From Rugamonas aquatica (GTDB lineage Bacteria; Pseudomonadota; Gammaproteobacteria; Burkholderiales; Burkholderiaceae_D): DNA of 64,000 bases. The translations under genes and the position numbers were made by a program. The notes under the pieces were generated by a model. The model did not search any database. It was not told where the DNA came from and worked only from the letters and a program-made list of their open reading frames with translations. Location of the stretch: contig NZ_WHUG01000007.1 of assembly GCF_009380215.1 (NCBI RefSeq), positions 62,001 through 126,000 on the forward strand, read 5' to 3'. Shown piece after piece: positions 52,716-62,008 of this stretch (position 1 is the first letter of the stretch; each line of letters opens with the position of its first letter).

Positions 52716-53918
52716 TTATGCGTAGCTGCGCAGGCGGAGCGAGAAGTCTTGCAGCGACTTGATGCCCGACGCTTCCGCGCGGTTGCACCAGTCTTGCAGC
52801 TTGTGCAGCAGCTGGTCGCGGGTGAAGTGCGAACGCTCCCAGATCACGCCCAGTTCCACACGCATGGTGTGCATGGTTTCCAGCGCTTTGCTGTGCTGGA
52901 ACAGTTCCACCAGCTGTTGCTGCTGCGGCGCTTCCAGCTTGCCCGGCTCGCGCTGCAAGAGCTTGCGCGACGATTTCAGGAAGCGTGCTTCCAGCTGGGC
53001 CTTGTCTTTCAGGTGTTCCAGCTCTTCTTTCCAGGCGTGCTTGACCGATTTGGCGTACTTGGCCATCACGTCGTAGCGGTTGGCGATGACCGATTGCAGC
53101 GTATCGAAGTCGGCTTCCACTTTGCCCTTGGCGAACTTCGGCTCAGGCGCGCGTTTCTTGACCTTGGCCAGGCCCACCATTTCCAGCGCGCGGATGTAGC
53201 CCCAGCCGATGTCGAACTCATACCATTTCGACGACAGCTTGGCCGAGGTGGCGAAGGTGTGGTGGTTGTTGTGCAGTTCTTCGCCGCCGATCAGGATGCC
53301 GAACGGGATGATGTTGGTGGCAGCGTCGGCGCAATCGTAGTTGCGGTAGCCCCAGTAGTGGCCGATGCCGTTGATGATGCCGGCCGCCGTCACCGGGATC
53401 CACATCATCTGCACTGCCCACACGCTGATGCCGATCACGCCGAACAGCACGAAGTTAATCACCAGCAGCGCAGCCACGCCCTGCCAGCTGAAGCGGGTGT
53501 ACAGATTGCGTTCGATCCAGTCGGTCGGCGTGCCATGGCCATACTTTTCCATGGTTTCCAGATTCTTCGATTCAGCGCGATACAGCTCGGCGCCTTCCCA
53601 GAACACTTTCTTGATGCCGCGGGTGACAGGGCTGTGCGGATCTTCCTCGGTATCGCACTTGGCGTGGTGCTTGCGGTGGATCGCAGCCCATTCCTTGGTC
53701 ACCTGGCCGGTGGTCAGCCACAGCCAGAAGCGGAAGAAATGGCTAGGGATCGCGTGCAGCTCCAGCGCCCGGTGCGCCTGGTGACGGTGCAGGTAGATGG
53801 TGACGCTGGCGATGGTGATGTGCGTTACGATCAGCGTATAGAAGAAGACTTGCCATGCGGTGAGTCGGGTGACGCCGTTAGACAAAAAATCCAGTACATC
53901 ATATAAACTAAAAATCAT
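52716..53918 (-). CDS. Membrane fatty-acid desaturase (acyl-CoA delta-9 type)
   Basis: The product is 400 residues. The three histidine boxes are present: HRHQAHR (residues 44-50), HRKHH and HNNHH, which hold a di-iron site. About four membrane helices separate them. The C-terminal 110 residues are helical and charged, with coiled-coil character. It introduces a double bond into saturated acyl chains to keep membranes fluid. The gene stands alone between two terminators. Confidence 0.93.
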   Translation of the reverse strand: MIFSLYDVLDFLSNGVTRLTAWQVFFYTLIVTHITIASVTIYLHRHQAHRALELHAIPSHFFRFWLWLTTGQVTKEWAAIHRKHHAKCDTEEDPHSPVTRGIKKVFWEGAELYRAESKNLETMEKYGHGTPTDWIERNLYTRFSWQGVAALLVINFVLFGVIGISVWAVQMMWIPVTAAGIINGIGHYWGYRNYDCADAATNIIPFGILIGGEELHNNHHTFATSAKLSSKWYEFDIGWGYIRALEMVGLAKVKKRAPEPKFAKGKVEADFDTLQSVIANRYDVMAKYAKSVKHAWKEELEHLKDKAQLEARFLKSSRKLLQREPGKLEAPQQQQLVELFQHSKALETMHTMRVELGVIWERSHFTRDQLLHKLQDWCNRAEASGIKSLQDFSLRLRSYA

Positions 53919-54029
53919 TACTACTCCAAAGTGGGCGTGTCTCGCTGTGCGGTCGTTCCGCCAAGATTGCGTTTTTAGCAGGCGCAGGAAGTCCGTCAGT
54001 CTTACTTTTGGACGTTATTGTACGCTGAT

Positions 54030-55409
54030 TTAAACGTGATTAGCGGAAGGATTTCCCGTAGTCACCGATGATTTCTTCGGCACGGTCGTGCTTTCCGGGG
54101 TTGGAAATTGCTCGGGCACAGGGCCGAGAATACGCATTTCCCTCTGCGGGAATGGCACGGAAATATTGTTCTCCTTCAGCGCGCGCCAGATCGCGCGGTT
54201 GACGTCCGAGGTCACGCCGCCGCGGCCGTTCTGCGGATCGTTGATCCAGAATCCCACCTGCAGATCCAGCCCGTCCGCGCCAAAGCTCAACAGCTGCGCC
54301 GATGGCAGCTTGTCTTCCTTCAGCACGCGGTCGACGGTCAGCGCGGCATCTTCCAGCAGCTTGAGCACTGTATCGACATCGGTATCGTAAGCCACCGAGA
54401 CCTTGGTCGAGATCCACAGCATGCTGCTCGACAGCGAGGAATTCTGCACCGCGCCCGACACCAGCATCTCGTTCGGCACGATGGACTCGACGCCATCCAG
54501 TCCCTGCAGCACGGTGTAGCGCGTGTTGATCTGCGTGACGCGGCCGCTGTACTTATCGACGGTAATCATGTCGCCGATGGTCAGGCTGCGGTCCAGCAGA
54601 ATCACGAAGCCGGACACGTAGTTGCTGGCGATCTTCTGCAAACCCAGACCCAGGCCAACGCCCAGCGCGCCGCCGAACACCGACAACACGGTGAGGTCGA
54701 TGCCCACCAGCGACAAGCTCATCAACACAGCAACCAGGATCAGCACGGCGCGCGCAGTACGCGCCACCACCACCCGCAGGTTGGAGTGCATGCCCTGCAC
54801 TTTCATCAGTTGCTCTTCCAGCGCGGCGCCAGCCCACAAGGCCAGCATCAGCAACACCACCACCGACACGGTCGCCTGCAGGATGTCGGCGATCGACACC
54901 TTGTATTTGCCAATCGGCAGGATGGTGCCATCCAGGTAGTCGAACACATCGACCCACACGCCGGTGATGTACAGCACGAACGCCAGCCACACCAGCAACT
55001 GGAACACCTTCTCGAAGGCCAGCATGGTGGCGCTGACCTCGCCGTGACGCGCAAACACGCGGCGCAGCAGGTAGAAGGTGAAACGTATCACCGCCAGCGA
55101 ACCGAAGATCGGCAGCGCCAGCCTGAGCATGTTGACGTGGAAGTGGTATTTGGCCAGCACTACGCGCGCCAGCGCCAGCAGGCCGACCACGGCCAGCGGC
55201 GCCATCACGCGGCCGAAGCTTTCGACGCCGAAGCGCAGCATGCCGCGATGCGTATCGTCCGGGCGGCCGAAGCGCCTCTTCAGCAACCGCGTCAGCCCAA
55301 AGCCCAGCAGCACGGAAACGATGATGGCGCCAAGCTGCCACAGCAGGCTGGGGTCGTTCAAGTCGCCGGTGAGGTCGTCGATCAGGTTGAGCAAGGGTTG
55401 TTGATTCAT
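54030..55409 (-). CDS. MscS family mechanosensitive channel
   Basis: The product is 459 residues from the ATG at 55409. Several N-terminal helices are followed by the pore helix and beta domain: SVFGGALGVGLGLGLQKIASNY and FVILLDRSLTIGDMITVD. A C-terminal mixed domain ends in a low-complexity tail. It releases solutes on osmotic downshock. The start lacks a clear ribosome binding site; an in-frame upstream extension is within the rsmB terminator and was rejected. Confidence 0.92.
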   Translation of the reverse strand: MNQQPLLNLIDDLTGDLNDPSLLWQLGAIIVSVLLGFGLTRLLKRRFGRPDDTHRGMLRFGVESFGRVMAPLAVVGLLALARVVLAKYHFHVNMLRLALPIFGSLAVIRFTFYLLRRVFARHGEVSATMLAFEKVFQLLVWLAFVLYITGVWVDVFDYLDGTILPIGKYKVSIADILQATVSVVVLLMLALWAGAALEEQLMKVQGMHSNLRVVVARTARAVLILVAVLMSLSLVGIDLTVLSVFGGALGVGLGLGLQKIASNYVSGFVILLDRSLTIGDMITVDKYSGRVTQINTRYTVLQGLDGVESIVPNEMLVSGAVQNSSLSSSMLWISTKVSVAYDTDVDTVLKLLEDAALTVDRVLKEDKLPSAQLLSFGADGLDLQVGFWINDPQNGRGGVTSDVNRAIWRALKENNISVPFPQREMRILGPVPEQFPTPESTTVPKKSSVTTGNPSANHV

Positions 55410-55451
55410 CGTGTGGAAGTGCCGAATGACTGAGATGCGTAGATTAACGTA

Positions 55452-55489
55452 AAAAAGGCCGGGCAGTGTACACACCTGCCCGGCCTTTG
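55452..55489 (-). terminator. Terminator after the rsmB-like gene
   Basis: GGCCGGGCAG and CTGCCCGGCC form a ten-base stem with a nine-base loop, followed on the minus strand by six T residues. Confidence 0.92.
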
Positions 55490-55508
55490 CGCTGCGTAGC
55501 GAAGAAGA

Positions 55509-56813
55509 TTACTCCTCGACCGCTTCGTCCTCATCCTTGACGATGACTTTCTTGGCCATAGGCTTGCGCTCGAACACGGCGGCGAAGAAGCCGTCGGTCT
55601 GGTGCTTGTGCGGCAGCAGCTTCAGATAGTCGCCCATCTCCAGCTCGATGCGCTGCTCGGCCAGCACTTTGCTCATCGGCACCAGCTCGAAGTCAGGATG
55701 CGTATCGAGGAACTGCTTGGCGATAAAGTCGTTCTCGTCGTCCAGGAAACTGCACGTTGCGTAGACCAGGCGACCGCCGCCCTTCAACAGGCGCGCGGCG
55801 CCGGCCAGAATGGCGGCCTGCTTGACTTGCAGTTCGCCGATAGCGCTAGGCTGCTGGCGCCATTTGACGTCGGGATTGCGGCGCAGGGTGCCCAGGCCCG
55901 AGCACGGCGCATCGACCAGCACGCGGTCGATCTTGCCGGCCAGACGCTTGATCTTGGCGTCGCGCTCATGCGCGATCTGCACCGGATGCACATTGGACAG
56001 GCCGCTGCGCGCCAGGCGCGGCTTCAGCTTGGCCAGGCGCTTCTCGGACACGTCGAAAGCGTACAGACGGCCGGTGTTGCGCATGGTCGCGCCCAGTGCC
56101 AGCGTCTTGCCGCCGGCGCCGGCGCAGAAGTCCACCACCATCTCGCCACGCTTGGCGCCGACGATGGCCGACAGAATCTGGCTGCCCTCGTCCTGCACTT
56201 CGATATGGCCGTCCTTGAACAGCGGCAGGTTTTGCAGCGCAGGCTTTTGCAGCACGCGCAGGCCCAGCGGCGCGAACGGCGTCGGCGTGCTGCGAATCGG
56301 TGCTTCCAGCAGCTTGGCGGCGACATCGTCGCGGGTCGCCTTCATGGCGTTGACGCGCAGGTCCAGCGGCGCCGGCGAGTTCATGCCGTCGGCCAGCGCC
56401 AGCGTTTCCTCTTCGCCCATCTGCTCGACCAGCTTGTCGAACAACCACTTCGGCATGTTCGAACGGCTGGACTTGTGCATCACCTTGCGGTCGATTTGCA
56501 GGATGCGCTCGACCCAGGACACTTCATCCTCGGTCAGGCCGCCCAGCGATTCGACGCCGACCGCGTCCGCCATGCCCAACAAGGTCAGACGACGCATGGT
56601 GGCGCCGCCGCCCGCTTCGGAGAAATCGGTATAAAACGATTTATTGCGCAGCACGTTGTAGACGCACTCGGCGATGGCGCCGCGTTCGCGGCCGCCCAGG
56701 CGGTGGTGGTCTTTGAAATAGCGCGACAGGGTGGTGTCGGCCGGCGCGGCAAAGCGCAAAATCTCGCGCAACACTTCTTCGGCGTTGGCGAGTATCGCTG
56801 GTGGCAATCTCAT
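55509..56813 (-). CDS. RsmB/NOP2-family rRNA cytosine-C5 methyltransferase
   Basis: The product is 434 residues. The N-terminal helical region is NusB-like. The methyltransferase core shows FCAGAGGKTLAL (SAM binding), VDAPCSGLGTLRR and ATCSFLDDEN with the two conserved cysteines of m5C enzymes. It probably modifies 16S rRNA. An acidic tail ends the protein. It is encoded upstream of the mscS gene on the minus strand. Confidence 0.92.
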   Translation of the reverse strand: MRLPPAILANAEEVLREILRFAAPADTTLSRYFKDHHRLGGRERGAIAECVYNVLRNKSFYTDFSEAGGGATMRRLTLLGMADAVGVESLGGLTEDEVSWVERILQIDRKVMHKSSRSNMPKWLFDKLVEQMGEEETLALADGMNSPAPLDLRVNAMKATRDDVAAKLLEAPIRSTPTPFAPLGLRVLQKPALQNLPLFKDGHIEVQDEGSQILSAIVGAKRGEMVVDFCAGAGGKTLALGATMRNTGRLYAFDVSEKRLAKLKPRLARSGLSNVHPVQIAHERDAKIKRLAGKIDRVLVDAPCSGLGTLRRNPDVKWRQQPSAIGELQVKQAAILAGAARLLKGGGRLVYATCSFLDDENDFIAKQFLDTHPDFELVPMSKVLAEQRIELEMGDYLKLLPHKHQTDGFFAAVFERKPMAKKVIVKDEDEAVEE

Positions 56814-56831
56814 GGAATTCCTTGGTTAGTT

Positions 56832-57443
56832 TTACTTTGTATGGTCCACGTGGACCGCGCCCTGCGCTATCGTCAACCTGTCTTCGACAAACCAGCGTAT
56901 CGCCTGCGGATACATCACATGCTCCTGCTGCAGCACGCGGGCGGACAGGGTTTCAACCGTATCGTCGGGCAACACGGGCACGGCGGCTTGCGCCACCATC
57001 GGCCCGTGATCGAGTTCGGCCGTCACGAAATGCACCGTCGCCCCATGCTCGGCCACGCCGGCGGCCAGCGCCTGCGCGTGGGTCGCCAGACCGGGGAACA
57101 GCGGCAGCAGCGACGGATGGATGTTGAGCATGCGGCCGGCGTAATGCGCGACAAACTGCTCCGTCAAAATCCGCATGAAACCTGCCAGCACCACCAGATC
57201 GGGCTGGAAGCCGTCGATCACGGTTTGCAGGGCGGCGTCGAATTCGGCGCGGCTGGCATAGTCTTTGTTGGCAACAATAGCCGTCGGGATTCCATGCTCA
57301 GCAGCGAAAACCAGCCCGGAGGCGTCGGCGCGGTTGCTGATGACGGCGGCAATACGGGCGGGCCAGCGCTCGGCTTGCGCCGCGCGGACGACCGCTTCCA
57401 TGTTGCTGCCGCGACCGGAAATCAGGATGACGATGTTTTTCAT
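56832..57443 (-). CDS. purN: Phosphoribosylglycinamide formyltransferase
   Basis: The product is 203 residues. It has VILISGRGSNMEA, the formyl-folate site NIHPSLLPLFPG and the loop HFVTAELDHGP, as in PurN. It makes FGAR in purine synthesis. The start at 57443 removes 20 non-homologous residues. It precedes the rsmB-like gene by 18 bases. Confidence 0.96.
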   Translation of the reverse strand: MKNIVILISGRGSNMEAVVRAAQAERWPARIAAVISNRADASGLVFAAEHGIPTAIVANKDYASRAEFDAALQTVIDGFQPDLVVLAGFMRILTEQFVAHYAGRMLNIHPSLLPLFPGLATHAQALAAGVAEHGATVHFVTAELDHGPMVAQAAVPVLPDDTVETLSARVLQQEHVMYPQAIRWFVEDRLTIAQGAVHVDHTK

Positions 57444-57567
57444 AGGCCGACATTGTACCTTGTTCATGCAGCCGGGACTACAACTGAACAAGATTTGTTG
57501 CAATGCAGCAGGGCGCCTCGGGGCGTGGAAGACCCGCTCCTACGCTGGCGCGGGAGGGGATTCCGGC

Positions 57568-57966
57568 TTACTCGAAGGAGTAAAATACCCGGAACGGGAC
57601 TTTCTTGTCGGCCCAGTAGTCGGCAGCGTCGCGGAACACGTCCAGCAGGGTTTCCCGTGCTTCCTTGTCAAATTTTTGAGTATTGGGCAACTGTTCCAGC
57701 ACCACCAGGAAACCTTGCTGCGTGCCGGCGCCGGCCATGGTTTCGGTCAACGTCGTCCGCAAACCATCGAAATTCTTGCCTATACCCTTGGGGAACTGGA
57801 ACGATTCGGCAATGATGCCCAGGACTTGCTGCTTGGTCGCGCCGGCGATGCAGTGCGCGTACAGGAAGTGATGTCCGAGGCGGGCCGCTTCTTCTTGCAG
57901 CTCGACCACGCGGAAGGCGCGGATCGATTGCACGAGGTTGGGCGGCACGGTCATTAACAAACTCAT
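57568..57966 (-). CDS. Barstar family ribonuclease inhibitor-like protein
   Basis: The product is 132 residues. The barstar-type block FPKGIGKNFDGLRTTLTE contains the conserved F-D-[AG]-L region that plugs the barnase active site. No barnase-like gene is adjacent. GAGGGAAAC before ATG 57966 supports the start. Such orphan barstars are common in betaproteobacteria; whether it inhibits an RNase is unknown. Confidence 0.88.
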   Translation of the reverse strand: MSLLMTVPPNLVQSIRAFRVVELQEEAARLGHHFLYAHCIAGATKQQVLGIIAESFQFPKGIGKNFDGLRTTLTETMAGAGTQQGFLVVLEQLPNTQKFDKEARETLLDVFRDAADYWADKKVPFRVFYSFE

Positions 57967-58402
57967 GTTTCCCTCAATCTGACCTGGAATGTACGGTGTG
58001 TCCACTTTACTGTCGGGAGTGCCTATTTTGTGAATAAAAGAGTAAATAATTTGAGCACCTGTCCACTTAACACGGCAAACTGGTCTGCGTTTACCGTGGC
58101 TGATTCATGTGTTTCTCGAATCCCATACCCATATTAGGGTAACGTGTTGTTCCTCCCAGATCAACACGAATGTGATGGCTCACGCAATATTTGTTAAAAA
58201 CAGAACATTTTGAGCGGGTTTTAGGGGCCAAATGGGCACATTTCCCCCTTTTGGCCGCGCGACGCGCTTTCGTGACCCCTGTTACAATTTGTTGCCATAG
58301 ATACCTGTTTAGCACTAGTTCCTAACGGGTAGCAGGACTACCATACAAACCATGCAATATCAGAATCCCTGATAAGACATCCAAACTGACACGAGGTACC
58401 AA
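57967..58402. other. Gene-free AT-rich region before the glycine-zipper gene
   Basis: I see no convincing gene in these 436 bases. GTCCACTT is repeated near 58000 and 58062, and GGCCAAA (58226-58232) with TTTGGCC (58250-58256) can form a hairpin. TACAAT at 58283-58288 may be a -10 for the gene at 58403. A 74-codon minus-strand frame here looks random. Confidence 0.5.
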
Positions 58403-58921
58403 ATGAACTTGCAAGCCAAACTGATCGCATCCGTACTTTGCGTAGGCGCCCTGCCCTTCGCTGCCCAAGCTGCCGATTTTGAAGATTTCGGCCGTGTGGT
58501 TCGCGTCACCCCGCAGGTCGAACAAATCAACCGTCCGCGCCAGGAATGCCGCACCGAATACGTCCAGGTGCAGCAGCCTGCGCCATCGCGCGGCGTCGGC
58601 GGCGCCATCATCGGCGGCCTAATCGGCGGTCTGGCCGGTAATCAGGTCGGCGGCGGCACCGGCCGCTCGGTCGCCACCGCTGCTGGCGCCATCGCCGGCG
58701 CCGTGGCCGGCGACCGCATCGACAACGCCAACACCCCGTCCAGCGGCGGCGTGCAGGAACAGCAAGTCAAGCAGTGCCGCACCGTCGACCACTGGGAATC
58801 GCGCACCTCCGGCTATGAAGTCACCTACGACTATCGCGGCCGCAACTACACCAGCGTGATGTCCTACGATCCGGGCGAGCGCGTGCGCCTGCGCGTGGTC
58901 GTCGAGCCTGCGCAGCGTTAA
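58403..58921 (+). CDS. Glycine-zipper 2TM domain protein (SlyB/17-kDa antigen-like)
   Basis: The product is 172 residues. A signal peptide ends at AAQAAD. The centre has a glycine zipper with small-residue repeats (GGAIIGGLIGGLAGNQVGGG then AAGAIAGAVAGD). The C-terminal part contains a cysteine pair (with the N-terminal one at ECRTEY) and QVKQCRTVDHWE. Glycine-zipper proteins sit in the outer membrane or envelope. No lipobox is seen, so it is probably not lipidated. The role is unknown. Confidence 0.85.
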   Translation: MNLQAKLIASVLCVGALPFAAQAADFEDFGRVVRVTPQVEQINRPRQECRTEYVQVQQPAPSRGVGGAIIGGLIGGLAGNQVGGGTGRSVATAAGAIAGAVAGDRIDNANTPSSGGVQEQQVKQCRTVDHWESRTSGYEVTYDYRGRNYTSVMSYDPGERVRLRVVVEPAQR

Positions 58922-59039
58922 TCCGCAGCCTCACTCCCCAGCACTGCCGGTCCGATGACCGGCAGTGTCGTTTTCAGGCTTGCTTTGCTGCAAGGCATCG
59001 CGGGATAATGCCGGTTCACCTCCTGTTGCCGCCGCCCCC

Positions 59040-59834
59040 ATGCTGATCAAACGAAAATCCATCGAACAAGTCGAATCCTCCCGCCCGGCCTCCAAGCCCA
59101 CTCCCGTGCGCAAGCCGAAATACGCGCCGGTGACGCTGTCGGAACAGGACGGCGTGCGCTATCTGCACTTCGGCACGGAATGGGTGCAGGGCGCGATGCG
59201 CATCCGCAAGCCCAACTGGCCTGAGCTGGAATACGCGCAGCAGATGATGGCCTGGATGCTGTGGCAGCAACAGCCGGCCCGCATCGCCCAGCTGGGCCTG
59301 GGCACGGCCACGCTGACCAAATACTGCTACGTCACCTTCCCCGAAGCCGCCGTCACGGCGGTCGAGCTGAATCCGTCGGTGATCGCGATCTGCGCCTCGA
59401 TGTTCAAGCTGCCGGACAACGACGCCCGCCTGAACGTGGTGGAAATGGACGCGCTCGACTACGTCAACGACGAAGCCAACGCCGGCACGCTGGACGTGCT
59501 GCAAGTGGATCTGTACGACGCCACCGCGCGCGGCCCGGTGCTCGACAGCGCCGAGTTCTACCAGTCCTGCAACGCCTGCCTGACGGACGACGGCATCATG
59601 ACGGTCAACCTGTTCGGCGACCACCCCAGCTACGCGCGCAACATCAAGGCCATCAAGTTCGCCTTCGAGCAAGTCATTTGCCTGCCGCAGGTACATGATG
59701 GTAACGTGGTGGCGATCGCCTTCAAGCGCCAGCGCGCCATCGACCTCGCCGCGCTGGCCGAGCGCGCGGCGCAGATCACCGCCAGCACCAAGCTGCCAGC
59801 CAAGACCTGGGTCAAAGGCATCGCAGCGAAGTAA
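59040..59834 (+). CDS. Spermidine-synthase-like methyltransferase-fold protein
   Basis: The product is 264 residues from the ATG at 59040. The Rossmann core reads RIAQLGLGTATLTKYCYVTFP and VTAVELNPSVIAIC, then DVLQVDLYDATARG, which matches the polyamine-synthase-like fold (SpeE family). The usual putrescine-binding residues are not clearly kept, so spermidine synthesis is doubtful. It starts about 120 bases after the glycine-zipper gene. Confidence 0.82.
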   Translation: MLIKRKSIEQVESSRPASKPTPVRKPKYAPVTLSEQDGVRYLHFGTEWVQGAMRIRKPNWPELEYAQQMMAWMLWQQQPARIAQLGLGTATLTKYCYVTFPEAAVTAVELNPSVIAICASMFKLPDNDARLNVVEMDALDYVNDEANAGTLDVLQVDLYDATARGPVLDSAEFYQSCNACLTDDGIMTVNLFGDHPSYARNIKAIKFAFEQVICLPQVHDGNVVAIAFKRQRAIDLAALAERAAQITASTKLPAKTWVKGIAAK

Positions 59835-59897
59835 GCGAAGTAATCAGAGGGAATGCGGCGGCGGGCCGATCCGCTGCCGACTTTTGAAAGTGGCACG

Positions 59898-61712
59898 ATG
59901 TCCGCAACCTCCGCACCTGTCGTCACCCCGCCCGCCAAACCGGCGCCGCTCGATCTGCAGCAGATCTACACCTGGCTGCTGGCCGACGGCATGATACGCA
60001 AGGCCGAAGTCAAGGATCTGTACGCGCAAAGCCAGGGCATCCTGAAGAACGCCGTCGGCCCCATGCACCCGCTGTGCGCGGTGGCGCATGGCAAGCTGCT
60101 GTCGGCGCTGCCGCCGCACAAGCTGCTGACCTTGGACGCGCTGTGCGAATGGCTGGCGGCGCGCACCGGCCTGGCCTTCACCCGCATCGATCCGCTGAAG
60201 ATAGACTTCACCCGCGTGGCCGACGTGATGTCGGCCAGCTACGCGGCGCGCTTCAACATCCTGCCGCTGGAACTGAACGGCGACACGCTGGTGGTGGCCA
60301 CCGCCGACCCTTACGCGGTCGAGTGGGAAGCGGAGATCGCCAAGATCTCGCGCCGCACGATACGCCGCGTGATCGCTAACCCGCTCGACATCGCGCAGTA
60401 CATCACGCAATTCTTCAGCCTGGCCAAGTCGATCAAGAAGGCCAACAAGAACAACACCAACGACCTCGCGCTGCGCAACAACTTCGAGCAGCTGGTCGAG
60501 ATGGGCAAGACCAACAAGCAGGTCGACGCCAACGACCAGCATGTAATCAACATCGTCGACTGGCTGTGGCAATACGCCTTCGAACAGCGCGCCTCCGACA
60601 TCCACCTGGAACCCAAGCGCGACATGGCGGCAATCCGCTTCCGCATCGACGGCGTGCTGCACCAGGTGTACCAGGTGCCGGCGGTGGTGATGATCGCCAT
60701 GACCGCGCGCATCAAACTGCTGGGCCGCATGGACGTGATCGAGAAGCGCCGCCCGCAGGACGGCCGCATCAAGACCCGCACCGCCGGCGGCCAGGAGATC
60801 GAACTGCGTTTGTCGACGCTGCCGACCGCCTTCGGCGAAAAGCTGGTGATGCGTATCTTCGATCCCGACGTGGTGGTGAAGACATTGCCGGAACTGGGCT
60901 TCCCTGCCGACGACGCGCAGCGCTGGGACGAGCTGACCGCGCGCCCGCACGGCATCATCCTGGTGACGGGGCCGACCGGCTCGGGCAAGACCACCACGCT
61001 GTACACCACGCTCAAGGCGCTAGCGACGTCGGAGGTCAACGTCTGCACGGTGGAAGACCCGATCGAGATGGTGGAGCCGGCCTTCAACCAGATGCAGGTG
61101 CAGCCAGGCATCGAGCTGTCCTTCGCCGACGGCGTGCGCGCGCTGATGCGGCAAGATCCGGACATCATCATGGTCGGCGAGATCCGCGACCTGGCCACCG
61201 CCGAGATGGCGATCCAGGCCGCGCTGACCGGCCACCTGGTGCTGTCCACCCTGCACACCAACGACGCGCCGTCGGCCGTGATGCGCCTGCTGGAACTGGG
61301 CGTGCCCTACTACCTGCTGGAGGCGACGCTGATCGGCATCATGGCGCAGCGCCTGGTGCGCACGCTGTGCACCGAATGCAAGAAGGACGACGGCGAACTG
61401 ACCGACGACATCTGGCACAGCATAGGCGGCGCGTGGGACTTGCCCAAGCCGGCCGTTATCTATCGCGCGGTGGGCTGCCCCGAGTGCAGGCAGACCGGCT
61501 ATCGCGGCCGCACCGGCATCTACGAGCTGCTGACGGTGACGGAAGGCTTCAGCGACATGGTGCGCGAGGAAACCGACATCCAGGCATTGCGCCGCCAGAG
61601 CGTGGCCGACGGCATGAAGCCGCTGCGCATCGCCGGCGCGATGAAAGTGCAGGAAGGCGTCACCACCGCCGACGAGGTGTTGAAGGTAACGGCGGCGCTG
61701 GGGATGAAATAA
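59898..61712 (+). CDS. GspE/PulE-type secretion or pilus ATPase
   Basis: The product is 604 residues. An N-terminal helical GspE domain is followed by the ATPase core: Walker A GPTGSGKT at 358-365, the Asp box VCTVEDPIE, Walker B IIMVGEIRDL and His box LSTLHTNDAPSAV. A four-cysteine zinc element (CTECKKDDG, CPECRQTG) is present, as in GspE/PilB. No other type II secretion or type IV pilus gene is adjacent. The ATG at 59898 is chosen over an in-frame start at 59853. Confidence 0.92.
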   Translation: MSATSAPVVTPPAKPAPLDLQQIYTWLLADGMIRKAEVKDLYAQSQGILKNAVGPMHPLCAVAHGKLLSALPPHKLLTLDALCEWLAARTGLAFTRIDPLKIDFTRVADVMSASYAARFNILPLELNGDTLVVATADPYAVEWEAEIAKISRRTIRRVIANPLDIAQYITQFFSLAKSIKKANKNNTNDLALRNNFEQLVEMGKTNKQVDANDQHVINIVDWLWQYAFEQRASDIHLEPKRDMAAIRFRIDGVLHQVYQVPAVVMIAMTARIKLLGRMDVIEKRRPQDGRIKTRTAGGQEIELRLSTLPTAFGEKLVMRIFDPDVVVKTLPELGFPADDAQRWDELTARPHGIILVTGPTGSGKTTTLYTTLKALATSEVNVCTVEDPIEMVEPAFNQMQVQPGIELSFADGVRALMRQDPDIIMVGEIRDLATAEMAIQAALTGHLVLSTLHTNDAPSAVMRLLELGVPYYLLEATLIGIMAQRLVRTLCTECKKDDGELTDDIWHSIGGAWDLPKPAVIYRAVGCPECRQTGYRGRTGIYELLTVTEGFSDMVREETDIQALRRQSVADGMKPLRIAGAMKVQEGVTTADEVLKVTAALGMK

Positions 61713-61742
61713 GAAGGGGATAAATTGTTTTCACAAAACCCT

Positions 61743-61770
61743 TTGCACTTTACGGCGGGCTGTATATAAT
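61743..61770 (+). promoter_or_regulatory. Promoter of tRNA-Lys
   Basis: TTGCAC (61743-61748) and TATAAT (61765-61770) are 16 bases apart, ending 14 bases before the tRNA. Confidence 0.8.
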
Positions 61771-61784
61771 ACGGCCTCTTTCGG

Positions 61785-61860
61785 GGGTCGTTAGCTCAGC
61801 TGGTAGAGCAGCGGACTTTTAATCCGTTGGTCGCAGGTTCGAATCCCGCACGGCCTACCA
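61785..61860 (+). tRNA. tRNA-Lys (TTT anticodon), with mismatched 3' half
   Basis: The gene is 76 bases with CCA encoded. The anticodon loop CTTTTAA sits in a normal stem. The acceptor stem GGGTCGT pairs with ACGGCCT with two G-T wobbles, one at G1, and the T-stem GCAGG/CCCGC has an A-C mismatch. E. coli-type tRNA-Lys has CCTGC and ACGACCC at these places, which would pair perfectly. Confidence 0.93.
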
Positions 61861-61883
61861 CCGAATTCAGTAGTACCAATTGA

Positions 61884-61915
61884 GGCTTACCCGCTACGGC
61901 GCGTAGGCCTTTTTT
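61884..61915 (+). terminator. Terminator after tRNA-Lys
   Basis: GGCTTACCCGC and GCGCGTAGGCC form an 11-pair stem with one mismatch and a TACG loop, followed by six T residues. Confidence 0.85.
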
Positions 61916-61926
61916 GCGTCCATAAG

Positions 61927-61958
61927 AAAAATATCCCCCACAGGGGGTAATATTTTTT
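61927..61958 (+). terminator. Second hairpin with T-run before the methyltransferase gene
   Basis: AATAT-CCCCC and GGGGG-TA-ATATT form a stem around ACA, followed by TTTTTT. It may insulate the restriction-modification locus from tRNA transcription or be part of its leader. Confidence 0.6.
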
Positions 61959-62008
61959 ATGTGTAACAATACGCGCCATGAATCAACCACTGAGAGAAGC
62001 AGCTTGCC

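Noticed and set aside
58091..58315. 74-codon minus-strand frame in the gene-free region
   Set aside because: No ribosome binding site, no recognisable motif, and random composition in AT-rich intergenic DNA.
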